DNA of 64,000 nt, taken from Bacteroidales bacterium (GTDB taxonomy: Bacteria > Bacteroidota > Bacteroidia > Bacteroidales > UBA932). Within the stretch, counting starts at the first letter, position 1. Each line of letters starts with the position of its first letter. Location: positions 174,178-238,177 of the forward strand of contig JALCKZ010000001.1 in the NCBI GenBank assembly GCA_022647615.1. Reading direction: 5' to 3'. Below are positions 31,399-39,849 of the stretch, piece after piece. A program made the translations under genes and the position numbers. The notes beneath the pieces were generated by a model. It saw nothing but the letters and a program-made list of their open reading frames with translations. It made no database searches and was not told the origin of the DNA.

Positions 31399-33408
31399 TT
31401 TTTTTTCTCCGCACTTTAAAAATAATTCCAGCCACTTGGCCGCCCTGACCTGCGCAACGGCATACCAGCTAATTCCCTTTCCGTAAAAAAGAGTAGAAGC
31501 GTATGTCATAGGCAAGTCATATTCAACCATATACAGACGTCCATTCCATTTCTCCGCGTTGTAATATGCCACACAAAAATGCATGGACAAAACATTCATC
31601 TTAATATTGGAGAGCGCGGAGACCGCATAGCTTCCTTTTGAATTCACCTCCTCTTTTGCCATAAAATTCAACCATTTGCAAATTCTTATTTTTGCCGCCG
31701 CTTTTTCAGCACAAATATTATCAATCACGTTTGTCCGCAAATAGTTGCAGGATAGGCGCAAAGAGAAATTCAAAACATCTCCGGTAAATTCAAACTTCAA
31801 ATAATTTTTCCAGCACATAGAGGATGAATTAATATTAAACCTTGCCCATGGATAATAGACATAATCTGAACCCATAGTCATTTTAAGATTTCTGAAAACA
31901 TATCCGCTTGCTCTTATTGCGGCGCCATTTTGATTTGAGCAAGAAGATGTAAGCGTATAACCGCCTGCATGAGGATTTGTGTAACTTTTAGAATAACTGC
32001 GCACTAGAAAGTTAATTTTCCATTTTCCGCAAATAGGAAATGTGCCTCCCGCAACAGCAGCATAACCTCCCGAATGTTCCAATCCAGGGGAACTGTAAGC
32101 AGCCTCGCCAAAAAACCTGAGCTTCCCCAGCAAGGTGTAAAAATCGGCTGCGCAGTTCCAATGAAAGCCCTCATACATCTGGTACTCATTATAATCCTTA
32201 ACATTTCTGCCATTGATTTTATCATAAGTATATCCGGCAAAGGAAAAACCAATTTTAATCTTGTTAAAAAGGGCGGTAACATTTGCCCCCGTAACTACCT
32301 CATGCATTGCATCTTTTGCAGACAATAATAATTTTGAGTTATGTATGCCTCCCGATAGTATAGAAGTATATTCCTTTCCGTTTGGGGCAATCTTTGCATC
32401 AATGCCCTTGTATGACCCTAACAATGAAACCGTTAATTTTCCGCAGGAAAGCTCGGCAGCAACTCCTCTGAAGAATTTCTCCTCATCGGAAGAGGTATAT
32501 GGAGAGACAGGTTCACCTCTTTTATAAAACCCATACATATCTTCCGCACCTTGCAAATTAAATGAATTCCAAAGTGTTAGACCTTGCCCGAATCTGGCGG
32601 AAAAATCCCCTATCACCAAATTGTCTACTGCAAAAGTTTTTAATTTTTCAGGCTCTCCGCTAACGCCGGGATTTTTCCTCTTTACAAATTTCATGTTGCG
32701 CAACGCAATGCTAAAGGAGATAAAGTCCCCAAGCGGAATTCTGTTTTTCTCAACCGCCGGCTCACCCGCATCCTTCTCCTCCAATAATGCCACTTCAACT
32801 TTATTCAGCCATACTGTCCTGTATCTCAACTGGATATAATTGGGGTCTCCAAATTCTGTTTCAGAAGAATTTGTCTTGCCGCCGGAACAAATTATTTTGC
32901 GCGCATATTTAGAATAAAAAGAAGAACTGCAATCTTTAAAGAAATTTCCGGGTCTTATGCCGGAATCTCCAAAATAAATGAATGGACGCAACAGCTTTAC
33001 TATCTCCTCATTATATCCGTTAAGCAAAGAGAGTTCAGAATATGAAATCACAGGTCCGTGATTTTTTTCATAATCCAGGAGCGCCTCTATTTGAAAATCT
33101 GTAAGCAGCACAAGTCTCTGCAAATCAGAGCGCGACGCACTGTTTATATTTAGCGGATATTTCCTAAGTCTTTCATAATATTCCAAAATCTCTTCCATGT
33201 TCCGAGCAGAAGAATTCTCCGCATCCGCTGCGGAGACTCCTCCTTCAGATGAAATATTATCAAGACTATTATCGTAGTAGTCAGATATTTGCTCTATCAC
33301 CTTTTCAATTTCCGGATACTTGTCCGTCTGCGAAAAAACAACTGCCGGGAGAAAAATAAATAGAATGGCAAATAAAATTTTGCCGGTGAGAAAATTCTTG
33401 CGCTCCAT
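31357..33408 (-). CDS. Helix-hairpin-helix domain protein with predicted outer-membrane barrel
   Basis: The protein has 683 residues from the ATG at 33408, placed correctly after AGGAGGT. A signal peptide ends ...AVVFSQ. Residues about 75-145 hold ComEA-like helix-hairpin-helix units (PLNINSASRSDLQRLVLLTDFQIEALLDYEKNHGPVISYSELSLLNGYNEEIVKLLRPFI). The remainder has alternating aromatic beta strands and ends in ...KAGIRFNF, a typical terminal strand of an outer-membrane barrel. The combination of a secreted HhH region and a barrel is found in many Bacteroidota proteins of unknown function. A role in DNA binding or uptake at the surface is only a guess. Confidence 0.6.
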   Translation of the reverse strand: MERKNFLTGKILFAILFIFLPAVVFSQTDKYPEIEKVIEQISDYYDNSLDNISSEGGVSAADAENSSARNMEEILEYYERLRKYPLNINSASRSDLQRLVLLTDFQIEALLDYEKNHGPVISYSELSLLNGYNEEIVKLLRPFIYFGDSGIRPGNFFKDCSSSFYSKYARKIICSGGKTNSSETEFGDPNYIQLRYRTVWLNKVEVALLEEKDAGEPAVEKNRIPLGDFISFSIALRNMKFVKRKNPGVSGEPEKLKTFAVDNLVIGDFSARFGQGLTLWNSFNLQGAEDMYGFYKRGEPVSPYTSSDEEKFFRGVAAELSCGKLTVSLLGSYKGIDAKIAPNGKEYTSILSGGIHNSKLLLSAKDAMHEVVTGANVTALFNKIKIGFSFAGYTYDKINGRNVKDYNEYQMYEGFHWNCAADFYTLLGKLRFFGEAAYSSPGLEHSGGYAAVAGGTFPICGKWKINFLVRSYSKSYTNPHAGGYTLTSSCSNQNGAAIRASGYVFRNLKMTMGSDYVYYPWARFNINSSSMCWKNYLKFEFTGDVLNFSLRLSCNYLRTNVIDNICAEKAAAKIRICKWLNFMAKEEVNSKGSYAVSALSNIKMNVLSMHFCVAYYNAEKWNGRLYMVEYDLPMTYASTLFYGKGISWYAVAQVRAAKWLELFLKCGEKKSLLSLKAGIRFNF

Positions 33409-33552
33409 ACCATACCTCCTATGTTTGAATAGATTAGAGCGCAAAAATAGCCTGCCATTTTTACAATGACAGGCCATAAAGTAAATTTATCCGGCAAGAA
33501 AATAAATTTATCAAAGGAGAAGATAAATTGTCCTGCCAGAAAAACAATTTTA

Positions 33553-34065
33553 CTAATTGGTCTTAAACTTATATTTTACCTCTTTAAGTTCTGCATTTGC
33601 CTTTGCAATTTTCCCAGCAAGTTCCTCTTTGAATTTTACAAACTTGCCAAACAGTTCTGCATCAGACTGGGAAAGTATTTGGACTGCAAATATTGCGGCA
33701 TTTTTTGCACCATCAACGGCCATTGTTGCAACAGGAATTCCGGAAGGCATTTGAAGAATTGAAAGGATTGAATCAATGCCATGTATTGAATTTGAGGAAT
33801 TTATAGGGACACCAATCACCGGAAGAGGTGTGCTTGCTGCTATAACTCCCGGAAGATGAGCTGCTCCGCCGGCTCCTGCGATAATTACCTTAATACCCCT
33901 CTTATGAGCATTCTTGGCAAAATCAGCAACCATATCGGGTACCCTGTGCGCGGAAAGAGCGTTAATTTCAAAAGGGACTCCCATTTCATCTAGATATTCA
34001 GCCGCTTTCTCCATGATTTTCAAATCAGAAGTGCTGCCCATAATTATGCTTACAAGTGGTTTCAT
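33553..34065 (-). CDS. purE: N5-carboxyaminoimidazole ribonucleotide mutase
   Basis: PurE (170 residues) rearranges N5-CAIR to CAIR in purine synthesis. The hallmark sequences are IIMGSTSDLKIMEKA (residues 7-21), the active-site SAHRVPD near 39-45, AGAGGAAHLPGV near 67-78 and SILQMPSGIPVATMAVDGAKNAA. A TAACTTTG (34088-34081, reverse strand) fits a -7 element just upstream. It is divergent from hpt, another purine gene. Confidence 0.95.
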   Translation of the reverse strand: MKPLVSIIMGSTSDLKIMEKAAEYLDEMGVPFEINALSAHRVPDMVADFAKNAHKRGIKVIIAGAGGAAHLPGVIAASTPLPVIGVPINSSNSIHGIDSILSILQMPSGIPVATMAVDGAKNAAIFAVQILSQSDAELFGKFVKFKEELAGKIAKANAELKEVKYKFKTN

Positions 34066-34158
34066 ATTTTATATTTTTTGCAAAGTTACATTTTTCCTAT
34101 TTAATTGAGTATTTTTGTCAAATACCTATGCCAAAAAGTAAAATCTAAAACAAACTAT

Positions 34159-34734
34159 ATGAAAAGAATACAATTGTACGACAAATGCTTTAAAATGTAT
34201 TTGCCTTATGCAAAAATAGAGAAAGCTATTGATAAGGTAGCAAAGAGCATTAATGAAGACCTTGCCGGTGTTGACACCCCTATTTTTTTAGGCGTTCTTA
34301 CAGGCTCTTTTATGTTCACCGCGGACCTTATGAAGAGGATAAATTTCCCTTGCGATATTGTATTTATCCGTCTTGCCTCTTATGAGGGAACATCTTCCAC
34401 AGGAGAGGTAAAACAAATTATGGGATTAACTAAAAGCGTTAAGGATAAGACAGTTATAGTAGTTGAGGATGTTGTTGACACAGGCGGAACAATTATGGAG
34501 ATGGACAAAATTTTAAGAGATGCCGGCGCAAAAGATATTAAGGTATGCACGCTGCTTTACAAGCCATCTTCATACAAGGGTAGTGTAAAAATAGATTATT
34601 ACGCCAAAGTTATCCCTAATGATTTCATAGTTGGTTTTGGTCTGGATTACAATCAGTTGGGTAGGCAGTATAAAGATATTTACGTATTGGATGAGGAGGA
34701 AACTCAAAAACGGTTGCTGATAAATAAAAAATAA
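34159..34734 (+). CDS. hpt: Hypoxanthine phosphoribosyltransferase
   Basis: The protein has 191 residues from ATG 34159 (MKRIQLYDKCFKMYLPY). An earlier in-frame ATG at 34105 would add a non-family extension upstream. The PRPP-binding signature VIVVEDVVDTGGTI and the LTGSFMF loop are present. The enzyme salvages hypoxanthine and guanine to IMP and GMP. It is first in the group hpt-adk-obg, an order seen in other Bacteroidales. TATTTTTG at 34110-34117 is a possible -7 element. Confidence 0.93.
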   Translation: MKRIQLYDKCFKMYLPYAKIEKAIDKVAKSINEDLAGVDTPIFLGVLTGSFMFTADLMKRINFPCDIVFIRLASYEGTSSTGEVKQIMGLTKSVKDKTVIVVEDVVDTGGTIMEMDKILRDAGAKDIKVCTLLYKPSSYKGSVKIDYYAKVIPNDFIVGFGLDYNQLGRQYKDIYVLDEEETQKRLLINKK

Positions 34735-34740
34735 TATTTA

Positions 34741-34749
34741 TCGCGACAG
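34741..34749. repeat. Word TCGCGACAG in the adk leader
   Basis: This is one of the intergenic copies of the dispersed word, in the 45-base gap between hpt and adk and about 31 bases before the adk start. Confidence 0.7.
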
Positions 34750-34779
34750 ATATAAAATATTAAAACAAAAGTCATTACA

Positions 34780-35346
34780 ATGAAGTATTACATTTTATTT
34801 GGTCCTCCGGGGGCAGGAAAAGGAACACAAGCAAAAAAGATGGTGGAGAAGTTTCATCTTAAACATATTTCCACAGGAGACCTTTTGAGAAACGAAATTG
34901 CAAAAAAAACAGAATTGGGACTAAAGGCAAAGAGTTTAATTGAAGCCGGAGATTTTGTTCCGGATGAGGTTGTGGTTGGAATGATAAAGAACGTATTTGC
35001 TGATAATAAGGATATTAAGGGATTTATCCTGGATGGTTTTCCACGCACTATTGCCCAGGCAAAAATGCTTGATAAAATTTTGACAGGAATGAAATCGGAG
35101 GTCACAAAAGTTATCTCCCTTAAAATTCAGGATGATACTATTGGAAAGAGAATCAAGTACCGTGCAAACGTTGAAGGGCGCAAAGATGACGCAGATGAAA
35201 AGATAATTAGAAACAGAATTGATACTTACCACAGAGAGACAGAGCCATTGATAGATTATTACAAAAAGGCGGGCAAATATTATGAGATAGAGGGAGAAAA
35301 GTCTGTGGATGAGGTATTTGATTCCATCTCAAAAGAGATGCAATAA
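34780..35346 (+). CDS. adk: Adenylate kinase
   Basis: The protein has 188 residues, the short form without the zinc or LID insertion of longer adenylate kinases. It has the P-loop FGPPGAGKGTQAKKM (residues 5-19), STGDLLR (about 31-37), and the signature ILDGFPRTIAQA (about 82-93). It converts ATP plus AMP to 2 ADP in the cytoplasm. It shares the hpt-adk-obg transcription unit. Confidence 0.96.
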   Translation: MKYYILFGPPGAGKGTQAKKMVEKFHLKHISTGDLLRNEIAKKTELGLKAKSLIEAGDFVPDEVVVGMIKNVFADNKDIKGFILDGFPRTIAQAKMLDKILTGMKSEVTKVISLKIQDDTIGKRIKYRANVEGRKDDADEKIIRNRIDTYHRETEPLIDYYKKAGKYYEIEGEKSVDEVFDSISKEMQ

Positions 35347-35390
35347 GAACAATTTGCAGAAACAGCAACCATTATAGAGTATTAAATTAA

Positions 35391-35411
35391 CTGTCGGGAG
35401 GAACAATTATG
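35391..35411 (+). promoter_or_regulatory. Dispersed word merged with the obg ribosome-binding site
   Basis: CTGTCGGGAGG leads directly into AACAATTATG. The GGGAGG of the word serves as the Shine-Dalgarno sequence for obg (ATG at 35409). Any protein or RNA that binds the word here would compete with ribosomes. Confidence 0.6.
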
Positions 35412-36401
35412 CCTAATACAGATTTTGTAGATTATGTAAAACTTCACCTAACATCCGGTGCAGGCGGCTCAGGCTCAATGCATTTCCGGAGGGAAAAGTT
35501 TGTGGAGAAAGGTGGTCCCGACGGAGGTAACGGCGGCAAGGGCGGCAGCATTATTATGAGAGGTGACCACAGCCAGTGGACATTGATTAACCTTAAATAC
35601 AGAAAACATATTGATGCTGAGAATGGCGGCAACGGCAGAGGAGCTCTTTGCACAGGTGCTGATGCTCAGGATATTATCTTGAATGTACCGCTGGGCACCA
35701 TTGCTAAAAAAGCAGAGACAGGAGAGGTTGTTGGAGAAATCACCGTAGACGGAGAGGAGGTTGTAATTCTACCCGGAGGACGCGGCGGAATGGGCAATAC
35801 ATTCTTTAAAACCGCAACACGTCAAACCCCAAGATTTGCGCAGCCGGGAGAACCGGGACAAGAGGGATGGTTCATCCTGGAGCTTAAAATCTTGGCAGAT
35901 GTAGGACTTGTAGGATTCCCCAATGCCGGCAAATCTACTTTATTATCAAGCATTTCCGCAGCACATCCAAAAATTGCCGATTACCCTTTTACAACACTTG
36001 AGCCAAGCATAGGAATTGTAAAATACTATGATGAGAAATCTTTTGTAATGGCGGATATTCCCGGAATCATTGAGGGTGCTCATGAAGGAAAAGGACTGGG
36101 TTACAGATTTTTAAGGCATATAGAGAGAAACTCTATTTTGCTGTTTATGGTCTCCGCTGAAAACCTGGACATCTCCAAAGAGTATAAAGTTCTGCTGAAT
36201 GAACTAAAAGAATACAATCCGCAACTTCTTGATAAAGAGCGCATACTGGCAGTAACAAAATGTGACTTGCTGGATAAGGAATTGGAGAAAGAGATTAAAA
36301 AGCACTTGCCTAAAAAGGTACCTTATGTTTTTATCTCATCCGTGACGGGAGAAGGACTTAAGGAACTTAAGGATATAATCTGGGAGTCTTTGCAGAAATA
36401 A
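35409..36401 (+). CDS. obg: GTPase Obg/CgtA
   Basis: The protein has 330 residues. It starts with the Gly-rich Obg fold (SGAGGSGSMHFRREKFVEKGGPDGGNGGKGG, residues 16-46). The G domain follows, with P-loop GFPNAGKSTLL near 167-177, DIPGIIEGAHEGKGLG (switch II) near 215-230, TKCD and SSVTGEGL. It is needed for late 50S ribosome assembly and stress signalling. It lacks the long C-terminal OCT extension of some homologues. Confidence 0.96.
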   Translation: MPNTDFVDYVKLHLTSGAGGSGSMHFRREKFVEKGGPDGGNGGKGGSIIMRGDHSQWTLINLKYRKHIDAENGGNGRGALCTGADAQDIILNVPLGTIAKKAETGEVVGEITVDGEEVVILPGGRGGMGNTFFKTATRQTPRFAQPGEPGQEGWFILELKILADVGLVGFPNAGKSTLLSSISAAHPKIADYPFTTLEPSIGIVKYYDEKSFVMADIPGIIEGAHEGKGLGYRFLRHIERNSILLFMVSAENLDISKEYKVLLNELKEYNPQLLDKERILAVTKCDLLDKELEKEIKKHLPKKVPYVFISSVTGEGLKELKDIIWESLQK

Positions 36402-36404
36402 AAT

Positions 36405-37097
36405 ATGTTAGAGCTTGATAAACAATTGTTTCTATTAATCAACGGAGCACACACCCCGTGGCTTGACCCCGTGATGACATTTGTTACAAGCGCTTATACT
36501 TGGATTCCTTTTTATGTTCTGCTGTTTGTGTATCTGCTATATAAGAAGGAATACAACTTGAGCAATCCATTCAAAAAGAGCAGCGAGCTAAATAATTCTT
36601 GCGCGCATAATAATTTAAATAATGCCGGAACTCAAAGTGATTTCATTATTGCAGGAGGCTGGAAAATAGCTCTCTTCATTTTAGCCGCAACCATGCTCAC
36701 ATTTCTGCTAACTGACCAAATTTCCGCAAGCATAATTAAGCCGCTGGTGCACAGATTAAGGCCTAGCCATGACCCTGCAACTGAGAATATTGCACGGTTT
36801 ATCACAGGACGCGGAGGCATGTACGGATTTGTTTCCAACCACGCTGCAAACTTCTTTGGGCTTGCTGCAATAACAACTTTATTCATCAGAAAAAAGTGGT
36901 ACACATGGCTCATATTTTTTATTGCAATACTGGTAAGTTACAGCAGAATTTATGTGGGGAAACATTTCCCGGGAGATGTAATTTGCGGTGCAATTCTTGG
37001 GTACGCAATTGGTCTTGGGATTTATTTTCTGGCAAGGAAAATTTACTTGCAATACTTTAATAATTGCAGTGCGCACACCAGAAGCCAAACCACATAA
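36405..37097 (+). CDS. PAP2-family phosphatase, integral membrane
   Basis: The protein has 230 residues. Hydrophobic helices flank the three acid-phosphatase motifs: KPLVHRLRPSHDP (motif 1, near 112-124), GFVSNHAANFFG (motif 2 with the catalytic His) and SYSRIYVGKHFPGDV (motif 3). Relatives dephosphorylate undecaprenyl diphosphate, phosphatidylglycerol phosphate or lipid A. The substrate is not determinable. It begins 3 bases after obg, so it is co-transcribed. Confidence 0.85.
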   Translation: MLELDKQLFLLINGAHTPWLDPVMTFVTSAYTWIPFYVLLFVYLLYKKEYNLSNPFKKSSELNNSCAHNNLNNAGTQSDFIIAGGWKIALFILAATMLTFLLTDQISASIIKPLVHRLRPSHDPATENIARFITGRGGMYGFVSNHAANFFGLAAITTLFIRKKWYTWLIFFIAILVSYSRIYVGKHFPGDVICGAILGYAIGLGIYFLARKIYLQYFNNCSAHTRSQTT

Positions 37098-37126
37098 ATT
37101 ACTATCTATTAAAAGTTTATCTACTC

Positions 37127-38122
37127 ATGCTCTTCATCTCTGATATATCCGTTGATCCTTACAGAAATCTTGCAGAAGAGGAGTATCTTCTTAAATATAA
37201 AACAGAACCAATCTTCAGACTGTGGAGAAATGACAATGCAATTATTGTAGGGCGCTATCAAAATACTTTGGCTGAAATTGATGTTGATTATGTAAAAGAG
37301 CATAACATAAAAGTAGTAAGAAGACTCACAGGAGGCGGCGCAGTTTTTCATGATTTAGGGAATATAAATTTTACTTTCATACAAGAAAGAACTCCTGGAG
37401 AAGACACCTCCGCAATGTTCAGGCGATACACTGCACCAATTCTGGAAGCTCTTAATTCATTGGGAGTTAAGGCATATCTGGAGGGGCGCAATGATTTGCT
37501 TATAGAGGGTAAAAAATTCTCCGGCAATGCAGTTTGCATTTGGAAAGACAGGGTGCTCCAGCATGGTACCCTTCTGTTTGATTCATCAATGAGCAACCTT
37601 GCCTCAGCATTAAAGAGCAGGCCGGAAAAATTTATAGGCAAGGCGGTGCAATCTAACCGCAGCAGAGTGACCAACATCAAGGAACATATTAAGGAGAAAA
37701 AGGATGTTCTTTGGTTCAAAGATTTTCTTGGAGATTATGTCTGCAAACACTGGAATGGAAAAGACAAAGCGGTAAAATATGAACTGAGCAAATCGGAAAA
37801 TGAAGCTGTCGTGACCCTTAAAAACATCAAATACTCAACTGATTGCTGGAATTTTGGCAGCTCTCCGCAATACAGCCTCAGCAACATAAGAAAATTCAGC
37901 GGCGGCATACTTGAATTTTATTTTACTGTAAATGACGGTATTATAACTGATTTGAACATTAGCGGAGATTATTTTTTCACGGCGCAAACAGAGGATTTCA
38001 TAAAAAACATGATTGGGACCGTCCACACCAAGGAGGCTATTACAAAAAAAGTAAGCGCCTTAAATTCAGACGCTTACTTTGCCAATATTAATTCTGATGA
38101 TATCGTGAACATGTTCTTTTAA
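37127..38122 (+). CDS. lplA: Lipoate-protein ligase A
   Basis: The protein has 331 residues from ATG 37127, where the family sequence starts (LFISDISVDPYRNLAEEEYLL). The lipoate-binding RRLTGGGAVFHDLGNINFTFI is at about 65-85, followed by GRNDLLIEGKKFSGNA with the active Lys and by QHGTLLFD. The C-terminal accessory domain is present, so it should activate free lipoate with ATP and attach it to E2 or GcvH proteins. The gene lies 29 bases after the PAP2 gene. A few terminal bases overlap no other gene. Confidence 0.92.
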   Translation: MLFISDISVDPYRNLAEEEYLLKYKTEPIFRLWRNDNAIIVGRYQNTLAEIDVDYVKEHNIKVVRRLTGGGAVFHDLGNINFTFIQERTPGEDTSAMFRRYTAPILEALNSLGVKAYLEGRNDLLIEGKKFSGNAVCIWKDRVLQHGTLLFDSSMSNLASALKSRPEKFIGKAVQSNRSRVTNIKEHIKEKKDVLWFKDFLGDYVCKHWNGKDKAVKYELSKSENEAVVTLKNIKYSTDCWNFGSSPQYSLSNIRKFSGGILEFYFTVNDGIITDLNISGDYFFTAQTEDFIKNMIGTVHTKEAITKKVSALNSDAYFANINSDDIVNMFF

Positions 38123-38187
38123 GAGACCTCAACTGCTCCTGCGGAATCTCATCATTGCATGCGCAACTTCCGCAAACATATTCACTT

Positions 38188-38481
38188 TTACTTGCCGAAT
38201 TTCTTTTCCTTCATCTTTACCAGCTGCCCTTTTAAAACATCTGTGCAGTCCACAACTGCATCCTCAAAAGATTTTGCATTCCTCGTCACATAAATATCGT
38301 CACCCGGAACCTGCAACCTGATTTTCACCTCTTTATTAAGATTATCCGGAAGCAGTGAAAGTGTGACATCGGCCTTTAAAAATCCGTCAAAGAATTTTGA
38401 AAGCTTCTCCACTTTCTTGTTCACAAATGCCAATAACTTATCATCGGCATCAAATTTCACAGATTGTACTCTGATATCCAT
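38188..38481 (-). CDS. hpf: Ribosome hibernation-promoting factor (short HPF/RaiA type)
   Basis: The protein has 97 residues, a single S30AE domain (MDIRVQSVKFDADDKLLAFVNKKVEKLSKF...) with the basic C-terminal helix LKGQLVKMKEKKFGK. It binds the 30S A/P sites in stationary phase and silences ribosomes. It lies 4 bases after xerC. The set rpsU-xerC-hpf is conserved in Bacteroidales. The tRNA and tuf genes often found next to it in relatives are not here. Confidence 0.9.
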   Translation of the reverse strand: MDIRVQSVKFDADDKLLAFVNKKVEKLSKFFDGFLKADVTLSLLPDNLNKEVKIRLQVPGDDIYVTRNAKSFEDAVVDCTDVLKGQLVKMKEKKFGK

Positions 38482-38484
38482 AAA

Positions 38485-39435
38485 TCAACCTCCTTTTTTT
38501 GCTCTGGGATGAGCAGTTAAATATACTTTTTTCAACTGTTCAAAAGAGTTATGCGTATAGACCTGTGTAGCAGCCAGCGACGAGTGTCCAAGAACTTCCT
38601 TAATGCTGTTGAGGTCAGCCCCGTTATTAAGCAGCGCTGTTGCAAAAGAGTGCCTGAGCACGTGCGGCGATTTCTTTCCGCTAAACCCTTTCAAACCTGT
38701 CAATTCTTTCTTTACTATGTCATTGACAAACTTCAGGTAAATCTTATCGCCTTTATTTGTCAAGAAAAAAGCATCAGTCTCACACTGAGGAAAGGTCTTA
38801 TTTCTTAATTGTAAATATACTAAAAGATTCTCTAAAAGAGAAGGGATTACGGGAATCTCTCGCTCCTTATTTCCTTTTCCGACAATTTTAAAGATACTGC
38901 GGCTAATATCCAGGTTGCCTATTGTCAAACCCGTCACCTCTGCACGCCTCATGCCGGTACCGTAAATCAGCATCACAACGGTCCTGTCTCTTAAAGCCTC
39001 ATAGTTGTCCCCGACAGGTCTGTTAAGGTATTCGGCCATTGCGTCTTGAGTATAGAATTCAGGCAAACGCTTTTTTTCTTTTGGCCTGAAGATTTCCTTA
39101 ACGGGATTGCTCTGCAAACCATTCTGTTTCAGCAGGTAATTGCAGTACGTACTTAAGCCGCTCAACATCAAATTCATGGTCTCCGGGTTGAGCCCCTTCT
39201 CCAGGCCGTCAGCCACAAACCCGCGCAAGTTCAACGGTGTCAGCAGCTTCAGCCTCTCCTCCTCAGTGCCGGGCAGTCCGGTTCCGGCGGCCGGCTCCGT
39301 ACCGGCGGCAGGCAAACTGTCGCGATACATATACTCATAAAACCGCTTAATAGCATCTGCATAAAGCTGTTGCGTCCGCGGAGAATACCGCTTCCGCACC
39401 CTAAGAAAATCTATGAAATCCTCTACCCTGCCCAT
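38485..39435 (-). CDS. xerC: Tyrosine recombinase (XerC/XerD type)
   Basis: The protein has 316 residues. The N-terminal SAM-like core-binding domain (residues 1-115) contains an unusual Ala/Gly/Pro/Thr-rich insertion at about 44-56 (PAAGTEPAAGTG). The catalytic domain has Arg in YGTGMRRAEVTGL, Lys in VGKGNKEREIPV, HVLRH for the HxxR motif, GHSSLAATQVYTH for the second His and the nucleophile Tyr. It likely resolves chromosome dimers at dif. Its place between rpsU and hpf supports the chromosomal housekeeping role. Confidence 0.88.
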   Translation of the reverse strand: MGRVEDFIDFLRVRKRYSPRTQQLYADAIKRFYEYMYRDSLPAAGTEPAAGTGLPGTEEERLKLLTPLNLRGFVADGLEKGLNPETMNLMLSGLSTYCNYLLKQNGLQSNPVKEIFRPKEKKRLPEFYTQDAMAEYLNRPVGDNYEALRDRTVVMLIYGTGMRRAEVTGLTIGNLDISRSIFKIVGKGNKEREIPVIPSLLENLLVYLQLRNKTFPQCETDAFFLTNKGDKIYLKFVNDIVKKELTGLKGFSGKKSPHVLRHSFATALLNNGADLNSIKEVLGHSSLAATQVYTHNSFEQLKKVYLTAHPRAKKGG

Positions 39436-39451
39436 ATCTCAAAGGTAATAA

Positions 39452-39475
39452 AAAAGCCGGCAAAAACCGGCTTTT
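39452..39475 (-). terminator. Intrinsic terminator after rpsU
   Basis: AAAAGCCGG (39452-39460), loop CAAAAA, CCGGCTTTT (39467-39475), with A and T runs on both sides. It sits between the rpsU stop and the xerC start. It may reduce read-through from the strong rpsU promoter into xerC-hpf. Confidence 0.8.
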
Positions 39476-39477
39476 AT

Positions 39478-39669
39478 TTATTCCTCATTAATCTGAAGGT
39501 GTTTAACGTAAATCGCTTTCTTAATCTCATCACGTCTTCTAACGGACGGTTTCTCAAAAGTCTTTCTGTCGCGAAGCTCGCGAATGACTCCTGTCTTCTC
39601 AAATTTGCGTTTGAATTTCTTCAAAGCTCTCTCTATGTTCTCTCCGTCCTTAATTGGTACAATAATCAT
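39478..39669 (-). CDS. rpsU: Small ribosomal subunit protein bS21
   Basis: The protein has 63 residues. It begins at ATG 39669, set by the AAGGAGGT ribosome site just upstream (a longer frame to 39825 is not coding). The sequence IIVPIKDGENIERALKKFKRKFEKTGVIRELRDRKTFEKPSVRRR is the standard bS21 fold with its basic helices. Bacteroidota ribosomes use bS21 in controlling access to the anti-Shine-Dalgarno region, so the strong Shine-Dalgarno here, unusual in this phylum, is notable. A CTGTCGCGA word lies within it at 39566-39574. Confidence 0.95.
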   Translation of the reverse strand: MIIVPIKDGENIERALKKFKRKFEKTGVIRELRDRKTFEKPSVRRRDEIKKAIYVKHLQINEE

Positions 39670-39723
39670 TAAATGTTGCCACCTCCTTTTGATGGGCCGT
39701 ACCGGCCATTTTTTATTGGGTTG

Positions 39724-39754
39724 CAAAAGTAGGTAAAAATTGCTTGCACGCAAA
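39724..39754 (-). promoter_or_regulatory. Promoter of rpsU
   Basis: On the reverse strand, TACTTTTG (39731-39724) matches TAnnTTTG. TTTG at 39754-39751 is the -33 element, with a 19-base spacer. The leader would be about 48 bases and contains the AAGGAGGT ribosome site. Confidence 0.72.
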
Positions 39755-39774
39755 ATTTTGGATAAGATTTTTGT

Positions 39775-39782
39775 TATCTTTG
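39775..39782 (+). promoter_or_regulatory. Candidate -7 element of the mutA-mutB operon
   Basis: TATCTTTG matches the -7 element, 67 bases before mutA. No TTTG occurs at the normal distance upstream (the nearest, at 39757-39760, leaves only 14 bases), so the promoter is only partly supported. Confidence 0.45.
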
Positions 39783-39849
39783 TCAGATGCCCGGCAGTAA
39801 GGATTTCCGGGTAAAAATACACCAATCAAAAACTAACAGTTAAATAAAT

